Of a DNA stretch of 64,000 nt, positions 5,885-12,232 are shown piece by piece. The notes below the pieces were generated by a model. It made no database searches. It was not told the DNA's origin and saw only the letters and a list, made by a program, of their open reading frames with translations. The translations under genes were made by a program, and so were the position numbers. The stretch is from a virus. The DNA lies in IMG/VR virus record IMGVR_UViG_3300047094_001651, positions 1-64,000 of that record; one strand, given 5' to 3'. Each line of letters starts with the position of its first letter. Position 1 is the stretch's first letter.

Positions 5885-5913
5885 AGTATGACAGAGATGT
5901 GGTGGGAAGTCAA
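5885..5913 (-). promoter_or_regulatory. Promoter TTGACT-17-CATACT
   Basis: -35 TTGACT at 5908-5913, -10 CATACT at 5885-5890, spacer 17, CTAATCA 9 nt upstream and the 15-bp palindrome at 5925-5939. Drives the gene at 5686-5862. Confidence 0.7.
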
Positions 5914-5924
5914 CCCCCTGGGTG

Positions 5925-5939
5925 ATTAGTATTACTAAT
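5925..5939. promoter_or_regulatory. 15-bp palindrome ATTAGTATTACTAAT
   Basis: Second copy of the palindrome seen at 5048-5062, again between the end of one gene and the promoter of the next. Confidence 0.6.
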
Positions 5940-6132
5940 CAATAAGATTAGCATTGATAGAATGTTCTAATGTCTCTAATTCAGTTTCATTCAAGCCTAG
6001 CACATATTCCTCAATGATTTGTTCCATGAATACATATTCGTTGCTATACAGCTGTTCTTTGAGAGCTTCAATCATCTCGTCCTGTTTCATGGATTTAGTC
6101 TGGAAGAACTGTACCACGTCTGTGTAGTTCAT
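5935..6132 (-). CDS. Acidic helical hypothetical protein (65 aa)
   Basis: A 65-residue, almost wholly helical acidic protein (for example QDEMIEALKEQLYSNEYVFM and ETELETLEHSINANL). Transcribed from the excellent promoter at 6159-6187. Looks like a small early host-takeover type protein, but nothing specific can be said. Confidence 0.7.
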   Translation of the reverse strand: MNYTDVVQFFQTKSMKQDEMIEALKEQLYSNEYVFMEQIIEEYVLGLNETELETLEHSINANLID

Positions 6133-6158
6133 GGGTGGGGTGTCTCAGTGACATATGT

Positions 6159-6187
6159 AATATACACCATCCTGGGTGGCCTGTCAA
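6159..6187 (-). promoter_or_regulatory. Promoter TTGACA-17-TATATT
   Basis: -35 at 6182-6187, -10 TATATT at 6159-6164, spacer 17. CTAATCA lies 8 nt upstream of the -35, and the palindrome copies at 6198-6212 and 6244-6258 are just beyond. Drives the gene at 5935-6132. Confidence 0.85.
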
Positions 6188-6197
6188 GTGGTAGGTG

Positions 6198-6258
6198 ATT
6201 AGTAATACTAATGGATGGGCTCGGAGTGATTCGGAATGCTTATATTAGTAATACTTAT
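6198..6258. promoter_or_regulatory. Two copies of the ATTAGTAATACTAAT palindrome
   Basis: A perfect copy at 6198-6212 and a one-mismatch copy (ATTAGTAATACTTAT) at 6244-6258, 46 bp apart, upstream of the promoter at 6159-6187. Paired sites suggest cooperative binding of a regulator. Confidence 0.55.
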
Positions 6259-6310
6259 CGGTGGCCTCGGAATGATTTGGAATTCCTATGAGTTTTTTGG
6301 GGCTGGGGGC

Positions 6311-6339
6311 TTGACAAATTCGGCGAGTTGTGATATACT
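6311..6339 (+). promoter_or_regulatory. Strong plus-strand promoter TTGACA-17-TATACT with no gene behind it
   Basis: -35 TTGACA at 6311-6316, -10 TATACT at 6334-6339, 17-bp spacer. The predicted start is near 6346. No plus-strand gene follows; the transcript would run through the CTCCGA/TCGGAG hairpin and the tandem repeats, antisense to the homing-endonuclease-like gene. A short regulatory RNA is possible. Confidence 0.65.
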
Positions 6340-6393
6340 GCGGGCCAAGACTGCTGAACCTCCGAAGGTTTCTGAGACAAACAAACACACTCG

Positions 6394-6452
6394 GAGGTAT
6401 ACAGTATATGGTTAATAATTCTAGAGGTATACAGTATATGGTTAATAATTCT
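6394..6452. repeat. Two 29-bp tandem repeats (period 30)
   Basis: Identical 29-mers at 6394-6422 and 6424-6452, each containing GTATACAGTATATGG and the core GGTTAATAATT shared with 2628-2686. Only two copies and no unique spacers, so this is not a CRISPR array. Confidence 0.8.
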
Positions 6453-6508
6453 CTCTACACACATCACTCATATATGTTTTTTATTACATTTAATATAACC
6501 TTAATAAT

Positions 6509-7123
6509 TTACACTAAATCATACATACCATTCCGCAACACATCAATCCACCTATTCAATCCATCTATAATCCTTTGATCTTCTTCTTTTATTAGATAAT
6601 AATCTTGAATATATTTTATCTTTGCTTGTACATATGCTTCATGTGCTTCTTCTTGTGTATGATAACAACCTACAAGAATGTATTTACTATTGATTTTGAT
6701 ACGTGATATGAAAGGTCTACCTTTATCACTTATATCAGCTTGTTTAACTACTCCAATAGGATACTTCCCTCTTCTAGCACTTCCCTTATTCAAGAGTTTA
6801 TTCAAGTTAGAACTTACATACACACATGTTTCTGGTCCATAGACTTTATTACCTGGATAGATAATGTCTTTATCTAAGTGCATTCCTTGAGTGTATGCTT
6901 GTTGATCATGCCAGGCTTTGAAGTTAGAGAATCTATGCCATACTGGTGCTACAGTACAACCTTTATATGTGGGATACCTTAAGTGATATTTTTCACAATA
7001 ACAACGTCTAAGCATTCCATTCCAATTAGCATACACTTTACAGTGTTTGTTCTTTCCATTAACTTTAGGAATAACGATGTAACCTGCATCATTAATTCCT
7101 ACACCATAAACTAGTTTAGTCAT
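6509..7123 (-). CDS. Putative homing endonuclease
   Basis: A 204-residue protein of the phage homing-endonuclease type. Residues ~34-70 contain YANWNGMLRRCYC, then YPTYKGCTVAPVWHRFSNF, followed by HLDKDIIYPGNKVYGPETC, the usual catalytic-region signature of this family. The C-terminal half (RPFISRIKINSKYILVGCYH, then EEAHEAYVQAKIKY) looks like an AP2-type DNA-binding domain. The ATG at 7123 is preferred; a TTG three codons earlier is also possible. It is a free-standing AT-rich gene followed by repeats shared with the locus at 2.6-2.8 kb, as expected for a mobile gene. Confidence 0.75.
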   Translation of the reverse strand: MTKLVYGVGINDAGYIVIPKVNGKNKHCKVYANWNGMLRRCYCEKYHLRYPTYKGCTVAPVWHRFSNFKAWHDQQAYTQGMHLDKDIIYPGNKVYGPETCVYVSSNLNKLLNKGSARRGKYPIGVVKQADISDKGRPFISRIKINSKYILVGCYHTQEEAHEAYVQAKIKYIQDYYLIKEEDQRIIDGLNRWIDVLRNGMYDLV

Positions 7124-7132
7124 AATAATCAA

Positions 7133-7480
7133 TCAGTTTTTGTTCATCTTTTCGATTCTTCGGATGATTTCTGCTTGTTCATCCTCTCTATCTGCATCTT
7201 CTCTTCTTTTCTTTTTATAATTCTCTACTCTATCTCTTTCTGCTTGTAGTCTTTCTCTTTGTGTTTGATTTAATTGTTGTTGTTTTTGTTGTATATCTTC
7301 ACCTAGTTTATATTCTCTTGGGCCTTGGTTTGGATTCTCTCTATTATACCTTTCGATTGCTTCACGACCATGCCCTCCTTGTTTCTTTATAAGATCCTTG
7401 ATATGCTTTTCAGAGTACAGTGGCTTTGGTTTCTTATCCTTCTTCTTTGCTTCTTCTAGGAACTGTTTGAAAGTAATCAT
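7133..7480 (-). CDS. Charged coiled-coil protein (115 aa)
   Basis: Starts MITFKQFLEEAKKKDKKPKP, an N-terminus type often seen on small T4-like phage proteins. Residues ~60-115 are a long, highly charged helix (KQQQLNQTQRERLQAERDRV and RIEKMNKN) likely to form a coiled coil. An AATAAATA late box at 7505-7512 lies 25-32 bases upstream, so it may be a late or virion-associated gene, unlike its neighbours. An alternative ATG at 7495 adds five residues. Confidence 0.65.
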   Translation of the reverse strand: MITFKQFLEEAKKKDKKPKPLYSEKHIKDLIKKQGGHGREAIERYNRENPNQGPREYKLGEDIQQKQQQLNQTQRERLQAERDRVENYKKKRREDADREDEQAEIIRRIEKMNKN

Positions 7481-7504
7481 GATTGATCTAAACATGGTTA
7501 ATTC

Positions 7505-7512
7505 TATTTATT
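7505..7512 (-). promoter_or_regulatory. T4-type late promoter box AATAAATA
   Basis: Minus-strand AATAAATA upstream of the ATG at 7480, matching the NATAAATA late consensus of T4-like cyanophages. Confidence 0.5.
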
Positions 7513-7584
7513 TTGAGTTGAAGGTTGAGTTGGGTGGCGTGGTGTGTTTTAGGGTGAATATGTGGTGTTTTTCTGACGTGAATA

Positions 7585-7866
7585 CTACCACTGATAGCCT
7601 TCTTCAGATGTCCAGGTATACAGGATTTGCTCCAGTTCTTGAAGTGATGTGCTGATATACTCTTGGTTTTCTACTTGCAGATAATAGGTAGGAGTGAGGG
7701 CACCGTATGACGTGATGGTGGGGAAACCATCTAGGATGGCATCTTCTTCAGTTTCTGGCAGTGGGAGGTTGGCCATGAGGCGGTCAGGATATACCCAGAA
7801 CAACTCATCATCATTCTGAATGCGGAAGCAGGTAGGGAAGACTGCGGAGAACTGTTCGGTGACCAT
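7585..7866 (-). CDS. Hypothetical protein (93 aa)
   Basis: Unrecognised 93-residue acidic protein (start VTEQFSAVFPTCFRIQNDDE, end LYTWTSEEGYQW). The ATG at 7866 is preferred because a TATACT -10-like box lies near 7894-7899 and a hairpin at 7906-7925, both of which would otherwise be inside the gene. Confidence 0.65.
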   Translation of the reverse strand: MVTEQFSAVFPTCFRIQNDDELFWVYPDRLMANLPLPETEEDAILDGFPTITSYGALTPTYYLQVENQEYISTSLQELEQILYTWTSEEGYQW

Positions 7867-7902
7867 GGTGTGGTGTGGTTGAACTGGAATCAGTATAGAC
7901 CG

Positions 7903-7925
7903 AAAATGCCCCAGGAGTGGGGCAT
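7903..7925 (-). terminator. Candidate terminator hairpin
   Basis: ATGCCCC (7906-7912) pairs with GGGGCAT (7919-7925); in minus sense the stem is followed by only four U. It follows the gene at 7937-8026. Confidence 0.5.
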
Positions 7926-7936
7926 GAGTGTGACAG

Positions 7937-8026
7937 TTATTGAACTGGCTTGGTATAGGTATGATAGGTGCCAAAGATCTTTACAGTCTTAGGCTTGGGT
8001 TGTTTGTTGTAGGGTTTCTTGCTCAT
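7937..8026 (-). CDS. Tiny basic protein (29 aa)
   Basis: A 29-residue basic peptide (MSKKPYNKQPKPKTVKIFG, ending TYTKPVQ). Its ATG overlaps the stop of the upstream gene (ATGA at 8026-8023), the coupling used throughout this operon, which argues that it is real despite its size. Confidence 0.5.
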   Translation of the reverse strand: MSKKPYNKQPKPKTVKIFGTYHTYTKPVQ

Positions 8027-8289
8027 AGTGCTTGTACCTCTTCTAGAATGTTGTTAATGTCTTGTTCATCACGATGACCTAATACATCATCAGTGATTGG
8101 TGTATCATAGGTGATTTCCCAATTATCTTGGGTGCCTTTGAGAATAGCTACTTCATACAAATCATCTTCAAAACCATAACTACCAGGAAAGCGAACTACA
8201 GATACACCATAACCATTAGGGAAGAAATGTTTGGCTTGAATGCCATCTTGAATCTTGTGTTGCTCAAAGTTCAGTTCAGTGAAGTTCAT
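8023..8289 (-). CDS. Hypothetical protein (88 aa)
   Basis: An 88-residue protein: beta-rich first half (FEQHKIQDGIQAKHFFPNGY, VSVVRFPGSYGFEDDLYEVA) and an acidic helical end. The start at 8289 is fixed by the ATGA overlap with the 52-residue gene upstream. Confidence 0.65.
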   Translation of the reverse strand: MNFTELNFEQHKIQDGIQAKHFFPNGYGVSVVRFPGSYGFEDDLYEVAILKGTQDNWEITYDTPITDDVLGHRDEQDINNILEEVQAL

Positions 8290-8444
8290 TTGCAGTGATG
8301 ATGATTGGGGTATTTGATGCAATACATTTGATGTACTGCTCGGTATTCTACATCAATGAGTTTACCATTATCACGGAGGGCCATGAGAACATTCCAACCA
8401 ATGATAATACTAAAACCACAGATGATTGCTGGTACATATCTCAT
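8286..8444 (-). CDS. Small membrane protein (52 aa)
   Basis: A 52-residue protein with one N-terminal membrane helix (YVPAIICGFSIIIGWNVLMA), then a charged tail rich in His and Cys (KYPNHHHCK at the end). Coupled by ATGA overlaps on both sides, at 8441-8444 and 8286-8289. Confidence 0.6.
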   Translation of the reverse strand: MRYVPAIICGFSIIIGWNVLMALRDNGKLIDVEYRAVHQMYCIKYPNHHHCK

Positions 8445-8617
8445 GCGTTGTAGCCTTCTACTTGGAGTAGGATACGGCGAGCATCATAGGCATCAAACTG
8501 TGATCTGAATGTTGCTACCTTTTGGAATGGTTCCATTCTGTAAATAGACCATTTGGTAGAACCAATCTCTTGCATAATCTTGTAAGGATTGTCGATGCCG
8601 AGTGGATAGGGTTTCAT
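8441..8617 (-). CDS. Small hypothetical protein (58 aa)
   Basis: A 58-residue protein (start KPYPLGIDNPYKIMQEIG; then STKWSIYRMEPFQ and a helix FDAYDARRILLQVE), probably a compact strand-helix domain. First gene after the promoter at 8641-8669; its stop overlaps the next start. Confidence 0.6.
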   Translation of the reverse strand: MKPYPLGIDNPYKIMQEIGSTKWSIYRMEPFQKVATFRSQFDAYDARRILLQVEGYNA

Positions 8618-8640
8618 TGAAGTCCCTTGACTACCTTTAC

Positions 8641-8669
8641 AGATTAACCGATCTGTGGAGGCATGTCAA
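8641..8669 (-). promoter_or_regulatory. Promoter TTGACA-17-TAATCT
   Basis: -35 at 8664-8669, -10 TAATCT at 8641-8646, spacer 17; CTAATCA 8 nt upstream of the -35. It overlaps the 3' end of the gene at 8644-8829. Confidence 0.7.
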
Positions 8670-8829
8670 CCTCTGATTGATTAGCTTTGCTGATGCGTGC
8701 GGAACGTTTCCGCATTTCATACTGATGGTTCCGTGTGAATGCGTAAAGAATCACAACAAGTGCTCCAGCTAATCCTGCAACTGCAGCGATAGCATTAACT
8801 TCAGTTGGGAAAGTAGTGGTTTCAATCAT
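8644..8829 (-). CDS. Small membrane protein (61 aa)
   Basis: A 61-residue single-pass protein: short N-terminus, membrane helix (AIAAVAGLAGALVVILYAF, residues ~13-31), then a basic tail (RNHQYEMRKRSARISK) expected in the cytoplasm. The ATG at 8829 overlaps the upstream stop at 8822. Confidence 0.65.
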   Translation of the reverse strand: MIETTTFPTEVNAIAAVAGLAGALVVILYAFTRNHQYEMRKRSARISKANQSEVDMPPQIG

Positions 8830-9043
8830 TGAGAATACCTTCAAGGTGGTCGAGACAGAGTGTAACATAGTTTTGATCTTCTTCGATCAGTTCACGATAC
8901 TCTGCATAGAGAGCATCAGCAATTCGGAAGTTCTTGTGCATTGTTTTGTAGGTTTTAGCATTTACTGCACGATTGTTGAACTTCTCCATTCTCTCCATAG
9001 CATTAGTATGTGAGAGATAGATTGAATAATCAGCTTCGTCCAT
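8822..9043 (-). CDS. Helical hypothetical protein (73 aa)
   Basis: A 73-residue helical protein (YLSHTNAMERMEKFNNRAVN; LYAEYRELIEEDQNYVTLC). The ATG at 9043 has AGGAG 12 nt upstream and overlaps the end of the 52-residue gene. A promoter-like element inside that upstream gene (9114-9143) may drive it separately. Confidence 0.65.
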   Translation of the reverse strand: MDEADYSIYLSHTNAMERMEKFNNRAVNAKTYKTMHKNFRIADALYAEYRELIEEDQNYVTLCLDHLEGILND

Positions 9044-9188
9044 TGTGTGATGGATCTCCTTTTCCTTCAAGTGATTTGGCAAGTAATTCAGCATACTTTT
9101 CAAGATATGCTGTATCATAGGCTGCTAGATGGTTTTTTGTCAACTCCTTGTGCATGTTGCTGAGATTGGTCCAGTCTTCATCGTTCAT
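9030..9188 (-). CDS. Small helical protein (52 aa)
   Basis: A 52-residue charged helical protein (NLSNMHKELTKNHLAAYDTA, then YLEKYAELLAKSLEG). The start overlaps the phosphoesterase stop (9185-9188), indicating translational coupling. Confidence 0.6.
   Translation of the reverse strand: MNDEDWTNLSNMHKELTKNHLAAYDTAYLEKYAELLAKSLEGKGDPSHNGRS
9114..9143 (-). promoter_or_regulatory. Internal promoter TTGACA-18-TATGAT
   Basis: -35 at 9138-9143, -10 TATGAT at 9114-9119, 18-bp spacer, inside the gene at 9030-9188. Points to the gene at 8822-9043. Confidence 0.55.
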
Positions 9189-9817
9189 AGTTCCAGGTCT
9201 ACGTAGTCTAACTCACCCAGACCAATGTATTCAACACCATTGTGTATAGTATGATGGTTGACATGCCAATGGCCATGAATAAACAAGTCTGGTTTGTGTA
9301 TGTCTATTATATTATCAAAAAACTGACGAGTTACTGATACATCGTTAAGTTTTGTCATATTATGTTTCGCACAGACTATGTATGTTAGGCTTTCTGGCAT
9401 TTCATGTGCAACAATGACAGATGGCTTGAGCTTTTCATACTCATCATACACATTTAATAATTTTGAATATGATAATTCTTCATCAGGCCACCAGTTGTAT
9501 CCTTCTGTTCGGTATGCTTGGTCAATAGACTTTGCACCACCAACACAAAAGATCTTATCATGAATCAGTGTGCCATCTGGTATCCAGAATGGATGCTTTT
9601 TGCATACATTTGGATTATCATGGTTGCCACGAATGAATCGGTGATCACCTTTCTTCATGGAATCATATGGAGGATTGGAATGTACTTGCTCAGTAATTTT
9701 ACTGATAAAGCCTACACCGAAATCACCAACTTGAATAGAAACATCGCATTCATTGATGATCTTCTTGTATCGTTTCCATTTACCATGAACATCACCAATG
9801 AAGCGAATAGTTTTCAT
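9185..9817 (-). CDS. Metallophosphoesterase
   Basis: A 210-residue calcineurin-like phosphoesterase. The metal-binding motifs are complete and in order: GDVHG (residues ~8-12), GDFG (~31-34), RGNHD (~63-67), a histidine at VAHEM (~136-140) and GHWH near residue 181. Such enzymes use two metal ions to cleave phosphomono- or diesters; phage members include protein phosphatases and cyclic-nucleotide or RNA-end diesterases, and the substrate cannot be told from motifs. Overlaps both neighbours by 4 nt. Confidence 0.9.
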   Translation of the reverse strand: MKTIRFIGDVHGKWKRYKKIINECDVSIQVGDFGVGFISKITEQVHSNPPYDSMKKGDHRFIRGNHDNPNVCKKHPFWIPDGTLIHDKIFCVGGAKSIDQAYRTEGYNWWPDEELSYSKLLNVYDEYEKLKPSVIVAHEMPESLTYIVCAKHNMTKLNDVSVTRQFFDNIIDIHKPDLFIHGHWHVNHHTIHNGVEYIGLGELDYVDLEL

Positions 9818-10143
9818 TTCTTAAGCCATTTGTAGATACAATAGATAGCAAACAGAATGACAGCAACAAGAATTACATATCGAAATACATAAACTGCCAT
9901 CATTGCACCGAAGAGCAAGATCCAGAACAGTCCACCATCAGATGAGCCAGAAGAATAACTGGATCCAGAACTGGATGATGAAGAAGGTGAACTTATAGGA
10001 TTGCAGGTAATAACCTCCTTTGCACCATAGGTTGATTTAACTTGTGCAATAGCATCTTGTCGTACAATACCAGGGGTTTCAATCTCAACATTCTGTAGAA
10101 CATTGGATTGGGTTCGGATTGTTGCTCTCCAGCGTTGTGTCAT
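9814..10143 (-). CDS. Ser-rich membrane protein (109 aa)
   Basis: A 109-residue protein in three parts: a soluble N-terminus (residues 1-50, WRATIRTQSNVLQNVEIETP), a serine/glycine linker (SPSSSSSSGSSYSSGSSDGG, ~52-71) and a strongly hydrophobic C-terminus (~72-104) that could form one or two membrane helices before a basic end (YKWLKK). Function unknown; it is coupled to the phosphoesterase by a 4-nt overlap. Confidence 0.7.
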   Translation of the reverse strand: MTQRWRATIRTQSNVLQNVEIETPGIVRQDAIAQVKSTYGAKEVITCNPISSPSSSSSSGSSYSSGSSDGGLFWILLFGAMMAVYVFRYVILVAVILFAIYCIYKWLKK

Positions 10144-10144
10144 G

Positions 10145-10321
10145 TCAGCGACTCATGCGATAGATGATACAACGCTTGAACTCTTGCCATTCAGTATCAC
10201 TAAAATTGTCGCTAGCATAAGGAATGCCAACATCAGAGGCACATTGCCTTGCAACACTTTCAGGAACAGGAGTCGATAGGAAATCATACTGAACGATTGT
10301 AGCCAAGAGAAAGGGAAGCAT
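10145..10321 (-). CDS. Small secreted or membrane-anchored protein (58 aa)
   Basis: A 58-residue protein whose hydrophobic start (MLPFLLATIVQYDFL) could be a short signal or anchor. Two Cys at about 27 and 51 could form a disulfide. The start overlaps the upstream stop (TGATG, 10319-10323), and an internal promoter lies at 10396-10424. Confidence 0.6.
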   Translation of the reverse strand: MLPFLLATIVQYDFLSTPVPESVARQCASDVGIPYASDNFSDTEWQEFKRCIIYRMSR

Positions 10322-10554
10322 CAGTTTTCCTCAGAATAAGGATTGAAGCGATCACTCCAGAGACTTGCGAATGTCTGTCGGAGTGTATCCAGCGTATCAT
10401 ACCGTTGAACGATGGCATTGTCAAGCGGAAGCTCGTGCATACCATCATCATAGGGAGCTACAAGCTGAAATGAATCGAGAGCATTCAAGATAATGTCCAT
10501 CATCATCTCATGCTGAGATTCAGTGAGTGTAACCGTGATGTCACCAGTTTCCAT
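10321..10554 (-). CDS. Acidic hypothetical protein (77 aa)
   Basis: A 77-residue acidic helical protein (TLTESQHEMMMDIILNALDS; DTLDTLRQTFASLWSDRF). The internal TATGAT/TTGACA pair at 10396-10424 lies in its DNAIVQRYDTLD region. Confidence 0.65.
   Translation of the reverse strand: METGDITVTLTESQHEMMMDIILNALDSFQLVAPYDDGMHELPLDNAIVQRYDTLDTLRQTFASLWSDRFNPYSEEN
10396..10424 (-). promoter_or_regulatory. Internal promoter TTGACA-17-TATGAT
   Basis: -35 at 10419-10424, -10 TATGAT at 10396-10401, 17-bp spacer, within the gene at 10321-10554 and aimed at the gene at 10145-10321. Confidence 0.6.
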
Positions 10555-10560
10555 GATAAA

Positions 10561-10797
10561 TCAGTTTTTGTTTACAGTAACGAGGCCAGAGAATACAAGT
10601 CGAATACCAAGAATGATACCCCAGACTTGCCAAAAAGTGAGAACAGTGTAGCTAAAGAGATTCACTAGAATCCAGTGAACAATCCATGCTACAGGAATCA
10701 TGAGTAAAGCACTCAGAATGAATGCAAATACTACAATGATTGCAAGTCCTGTGAGAGCACCTAGAGCTTCCGCCCAGGTATATTCTTTGTTGTTCAT
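10561..10797 (-). CDS. Two-helix membrane protein (78 aa)
   Basis: A 78-residue membrane protein with long hydrophobic stretches (ALTGLAIIVVFAFILSALL, residues ~13-31; IPVAWIVHWILVNLF and WGIILGIRLVFSGLV later), so two or three membrane passes. Driven by the promoter at 10848-10876. It may be holin-like in size, but no family is recognised. Confidence 0.7.
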   Translation of the reverse strand: MNNKEYTWAEALGALTGLAIIVVFAFILSALLMIPVAWIVHWILVNLFSYTVLTFWQVWGIILGIRLVFSGLVTVNKN

Positions 10798-10847
10798 GCG
10801 TTTGCGTCGAGGTGAGTAGGTCAGAAGTCCTCCGTGTCAACAAAGAC

Positions 10848-10876
10848 ACAATAGGGCAGATTGGCAGGGCTGTCAA
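10848..10876 (-). promoter_or_regulatory. Promoter TTGACA-17-TATTGT overlapping a hairpin
   Basis: -35 at 10871-10876, -10 TATTGT at 10848-10853, spacer 17, for the gene at 10561-10797. The -35 is inside an 8-bp hairpin (GGGCTGTC 10868-10875 / GACAGCCC 10886-10893) that may also close the helicase transcript. Confidence 0.75.
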
Positions 10877-10903
10877 GTGGTCTGTGACAGCCCGTGAACT
10901 GGC

Positions 10904-12145
10904 TCAGTCCACATAGTATTCTGGAGGGATTCCCTGCCTGAATACAAAGTCTACAACAGATTGCAGACGTTGTTGAGTATTCTTACCATAGTTCTTGTGA
11001 ACTGGTACAGTCACAAAACCATGAGATTTACGATAAGACATGTAATCACCAGGAGTGAGCACACCATCAGCCATATCTTGTGCATCTTCTCTATCAACAC
11101 GAATAACTCGTCCAATAGTTTGACACATTTCAATGACGTTGAGATTTCGCAAGAGCACAGAGTGCGTAAGCCCTGGGCAGTTGATCCCTTCACTCAAAAT
11201 CGAATAGTGAAACAATACAAACTTCTTTTGCTTGTCTTGACCCCATTTAGTCATGGTATCAAAGAATACTTCACGATTCACCTTCTGGTCATTGACATAT
11301 GCACCTTCCTTAGATGTAATATGTAGGATCTCATAGCCACGTTGTTTGAATTGATTCATGACATCAGTTCGGAACAGCATCTGACATAAAACCTTGGTAC
11401 TAGGTGCAGCAACTAGCACTTTTTGAGCTTTATTTGCATCTAGGCCATCAAGGATAGCTAATAGAGTTTTAGCATCATGTTTTGCTGCATTATCTTTATC
11501 ACGCTCACCATCAACCTCATACACTTGCACCATGGGAGGAATGATGCTACCGTTCTCAATCAGTTCAGGTGCAGGTACATTCTCAATAATTTGACCAAAC
11601 ACAATAGAGTTATTCATGCCACGACCTTTTGGATTCTGTGACAGTTTAGGTGTAGCAGTAAAATAGTATGCAGACTCTGCATGTTGAGACATCATTGCAG
11701 TAGAAACAAAGAAGTCTCGCTTACAGGCATTGTGAGCCTCATCGAAGTAGACTGTATCAATGTGTATTCCACTGTCAATAACACGGTGAAGAGAATGATA
11801 AGTAGTAAAAAGTAATTGGTGTTCATTGTTAGATTTAACCATGTTGTGGAACATGGTAATATGATCAGGATTAGTTGTAGAGAAATGTTTGGTTTCGCCA
11901 GAGTGAACATGGGCGACAACAGCATTCTTGATTTCTTGTGTAAACTCTGCACACAATTGATTCGCAAGCAGGATGCGAGGAGCAACAATCAGTGCAGTAA
12001 ATGGTTTGTCTGATTCTTCTAATCTACGCATGAGATCACGAATCATAATCAGAGTTTTGCCACCACCAGTCGGAACATAAATTTGGCCAAGGCGAACCAG
12101 TTCCATCTTGGTGAGGCTTCGGGCTTGGTGGGGACGGAGCTTCAT
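10904..12145 (-). CDS. DEAD/DEAH-type SF2 helicase
   Basis: A 413-residue superfamily 2 helicase. N-terminal LRPHQARS, Walker A PTGGGKT (~residue 25), DEAH (~135), motif III FTAT (~164) and C-terminal motifs SEGINCPGL and QTIGRVIR complete both RecA-like domains. T4-like phages carry UvsW, an SF2 helicase for branched DNA; this may be that homologue, but helicases next to restriction genes are also common. The start at 12145 was chosen because the promoter at 12167-12195 lies just upstream; the longer frame from 12217 would include it. Confidence 0.85.
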   Translation of the reverse strand: MKLRPHQARSLTKMELVRLGQIYVPTGGGKTLIMIRDLMRRLEESDKPFTALIVAPRILLANQLCAEFTQEIKNAVVAHVHSGETKHFSTTNPDHITMFHNMVKSNNEHQLLFTTYHSLHRVIDSGIHIDTVYFDEAHNACKRDFFVSTAMMSQHAESAYYFTATPKLSQNPKGRGMNNSIVFGQIIENVPAPELIENGSIIPPMVQVYEVDGERDKDNAAKHDAKTLLAILDGLDANKAQKVLVAAPSTKVLCQMLFRTDVMNQFKQRGYEILHITSKEGAYVNDQKVNREVFFDTMTKWGQDKQKKFVLFHYSILSEGINCPGLTHSVLLRNLNVIEMCQTIGRVIRVDREDAQDMADGVLTPGDYMSYRKSHGFVTVPVHKNYGKNTQQRLQSVVDFVFRQGIPPEYYVD

Positions 12146-12166
12146 GGGTGATGAACGAATGGATCT

Positions 12167-12195
12167 ATCGTACCATGGAGCCACAACCATGTCAA
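12167..12195 (-). promoter_or_regulatory. Promoter TTGACA-17-TACGAT
   Basis: -35 at 12190-12195, -10 TACGAT at 12167-12172, 17-bp spacer, just after the methyltransferase terminator; serves the helicase gene. Confidence 0.8.
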
Positions 12196-12203
12196 GCAGA
12201 CAC

Positions 12204-12227
12204 AAAAAAGAGGGCATATAGCCCTCT
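12204..12227 (-). terminator. Intrinsic terminator of the methyltransferase gene
   Basis: AGAGGGC pairs with GCCCTCT (12221-12227 with 12209-12215) across TATAT, followed in minus sense by a run of six U (12209-12204). Separates the restriction-modification pair from the helicase. Confidence 0.85.
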
Positions 12228-12232
12228 GATTA

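Larger units (their letters stand above)
6188..6508. other. Intergenic regulatory stretch
   Basis: About 320 bases without a gene. It holds two palindrome copies (6198-6212, 6244-6258), a near-consensus plus-strand promoter (6311-6339), a CTCCGA/TCGGAG inverted repeat (arms near 6359 and 6391), two 29-bp tandem repeats (6394-6452) and a fragment of the same repeat core next to the stop of the homing-endonuclease-like gene. Open frames here are repetitive and unconvincing. Confidence 0.6.

Noticed and set aside
6394-6452. Possible CRISPR-like repeats
   Set aside because: Only two adjacent copies with a one-base gap and no unique spacers; tandem repeats, not a CRISPR array. The same holds for 2628-2686.
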